DNA from: Diphasiastrum complanatum
Taxonomy: Eukaryota > Streptophyta > Lycopodiopsida > Lycopodiales > Lycopodiaceae
Length of the DNA stretch: 64,000 nt
NCBI GenBank assembly: GCA_029204225.1
Contig: CM055104.1
Location: 22,948,189 to 23,012,188 of the forward strand
Direction: 5' to 3'
Of the stretch, positions 62,301 through 64,000 are shown piece after piece. Each line of letters begins with the position of its first letter. The first letter of the stretch is position 1. The notes under the pieces were generated by a model that saw nothing but the letters and a program-made list of their open reading frames with translations, made no database searches and was not told the origin of the DNA. Position numbers and translations under genes: made by a program.

Positions 62301-63481
62301 TCCTTCACAAAGCAACGATCATGGGCGAATTCTACTTTCAACTTTTGATCAGTAATGATTCCAACAGAAAATAGATTTTTCTTCAAACCTGGTACGTAAA
62401 GTACCTCCCTGATCATCTTGCTTTTGCCATCAGGTAGTTGGATTGAAACAATGCCTATCCCCTTGATCTTGCACAGCTCACCATTTGCTTGTGAAACGGA
62501 CGTTCCATTATCCAACACTTTCATGCTACTGAACCAATTCTTGTTACCTGTCATGTGTCTTGTGGCTCCCGAGTCAATATACCACGCTTGATCATCTTGA
62601 TTAGATGACAATGCAGATATGAAGATGCTAGAGTCTTCAATCTCACCCTCATCGACAAGGTTACCTGCTTGCTTTGGTTTCCCCTTGCCTTGTTCCGCCA
62701 AGAATTTGCGACATTCACTCTTCCAATGGCCCTCTTTACCACAATGGAAGCACTTGCCTTTCTTCTTGGTCTTACTGGAAGATCCCTCATCCTCCTGAGA
62801 CTTGGCAAATTGCTGCTTAGACTTCTTCTTGCCCTTGCCCTTGCCTTGTTTATGGCGTGTCGCAAGTGCCTGATCGTCAGTATTTTGACGTCTAGCTTTC
62901 ACCATTTCTCGTCGTTGCTCTTCCTGCATCAAGATTCCTATGAGCTCGTCAAAGGTTGGCAATCTTTCTTTTGATGCTATTCCACTCACAAACATCTGAT
63001 AGGGTTCTGCAATGCCACACAATGCATTGTGCACCAGTTCCACATCATGTATGCGCTCACCAATAGAATGCAGTTCATCCCTCATTGTCTTGATTCTGGT
63101 CATATACGTCTGAATGTGCTCTCCTTGCTCCATGCAGGCACTATTCAACTTTGACATCAGAAACATGATTCTTGATGGATTTGACATCTCGAACTGTTCC
63201 TTTAGCACATCCCATGCCTGTCTAGGTGTAACAGCATCACAAATGTGGGTAATGATGTGATCCTTCACTGACAAGTTAATGAAGGTCAAAGTTTTTCTCA
63301 ACTTTTTGTCGAACACTTTGATATCCGCTTCATTTGGCGGCCTTCTCTCATCGCCTAGGAAGACTTCCCACACGTCTTTCTCCATCAGTATGTTTTTCAT
63401 TTTGAATTTCCACACTGCATAGTTGGAAATCCCGTCCAATTTGCTACTTTCACTCAAAATGGACTCTCCCATGTTTGCCAT
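59347..63481 (-). mobile_element. Nearly intact Ty1/copia gag-pol
   Basis: Minus-strand gag begins at 63481 (MANMGESILSESSKLDGISN). The zinc knuckle is CFHCGKEGHWKSEC and the protease is WYIDSGATRHMTGNKNWF. The integrase zinc-binding part is WHKRLGYLN...CKSCVYGKQH (the usual second His is Tyr). Its core has HTDLCGPM, VLRSDSGGEYKS and VAECKNRTIVESARSM, so the D, D and E residues are present. RT has KWVYRTKYHADGSIKAKHKA, ALYGLKQAPHAWYSR and YVDDLIIT. RNase H has GYVDADWGGDYDDRRSTTGY, and the tail is EQLADIFTKPL, ending at 59347. Only two lesions break the frame. One is a one-base shift at about 62252-62259, where Gag-PR leaves the frame of integrase. The other is a single in-frame TGA at 61057-61059, between integrase and RT. 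Confidence 0.95.
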
Positions 63482-64000
63482 CGCAAAACTGCTTGAAACT
63501 TCTGTCGTAGGCTAAAAACAGTATGCCGAGGCCAACAGTGATGTCAGAAGTTGAAAATAATGACTTGCACTTTTTCCCTTACCAGGCCACTCGCCGCTTT
63601 TCCACCAATTTGAAAGCCAAATCGACGTCGCCTTCCGAAATGCACTCAGTCGTCAACTCCCAACTACGTGCCCAGTGGAATGGTGAAATGACTTTTGGCG
63701 CACTCCGAACACTTTCTCCACTGCAATCACTATGTTTTGTCGTACTTGTAGGCACAGTTTGGATGCCCTTCGTTTGGAGGTTATAGCCTTTCCTTTGGGT
63801 CAAAACGGACAAAGGACCCAAAAATAGAGACTTTTCTCGTTTTTGAACTGTTTCTTCAAAGTGAAGAAACTTCACACTTCATGAATTTGGGACCCAACTC
63901 AACTTTCAATGTGAAATTTTTTATTGAAGTTGAATGGCTATAATTACTTCAAAGCCTCTTTGCCTTCTTCAACTGCCCTTCAGACTCCATCTAAAGGTCG
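63482..64000. other. Leader or flank upstream of the young copia
   Basis: About 520 bp precede gag without a recognisable LTR end or Met-tRNA PBS. It may be a long 5' leader, with the 5' LTR outside the window, or unrelated flank. Confidence 0.4.

Noticed and set aside
63579-63875. 98-codon minus-strand frame upstream of the young copia gag
   Set aside because: It lies where a leader or LTR is expected and has no recognisable similarity.

Overview
This is nuclear DNA of a land plant, most likely a seed plant. It contains a plastid-type pentatricopeptide repeat gene, GT-AG introns of up to about 5 kb, Ty1/copia and Ty3/gypsy retrotransposons, a Helitron with an eukaryotic Rep/Pif1-like helicase, a tRNA-derived SINE head, and many long (GA/CT)n, (GT)n and (AT)n microsatellites. 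Sequence alone does not tell me the genus. There are no bacterial operons, rRNA genes or CRISPR arrays.

Two host genes can be supported. (1) At 7068-8119, plus strand, a two-exon gene for a small chloroplast-type PPR protein of the THA8/THA8-like kind. (2) At 11333 to at least 26878, minus strand, a large split gene for a cytosine-5 DNA methyltransferase. I could join thirteen exons with consistent phases. The motifs run in canonical order (I, IV, VI, VIII, IX, X), so it is not a rearranged DRM enzyme, and it looks most like DNMT3. After motif X the same reading frame continues through a bridging exon into a complete two-part DUF3444 domain and an acidic tail. DUF3444 is otherwise known to me from plant DnaJ-type proteins, some of which are linked to reading DNA methylation. 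This writer-plus-DUF3444 fusion is the most interesting object in the window. Its N-terminal exons, upstream of 26878, are not resolved.

The rest is mostly repeats. From 1 to about 2480 lies a decayed Ty3/gypsy gag-protease remnant (minus). At 2523 and 38084 are two minus-strand Helitron 3' ends (hairpin plus CTAG before T). The second closes a Helitron whose Rep and helicase genes are internally deleted (38084 to about 42000). Other repeats on the left are a 15-bp minisatellite (2600-3085), degenerate telomere-like DNA (3365-3600) and a three-copy 140-bp tandem repeat (about 3976-4345).

From 32.6 to 35.9 kb there is an inverted repeat of about 270 bp flanking a copia fragment, then a copia LTR with triplicated primer-binding-site sequence. 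From 42.7 to 45.1 kb lie giant dinucleotide tracts, a 14-15-bp minisatellite and a 10-copy 25-bp repeat. From 46.0 to 64.0 kb there are at least five copia elements or fragments: a 3'-truncated minus-strand element with 5' LTR and PBS (46020-50542); a plus-strand LTR/RT-RNase H/LTR/PBS/gag-like array (53990-58190); and a nearly intact minus-strand copia (59020-63481 and beyond) that has inserted into the integrase of an older copia copy.
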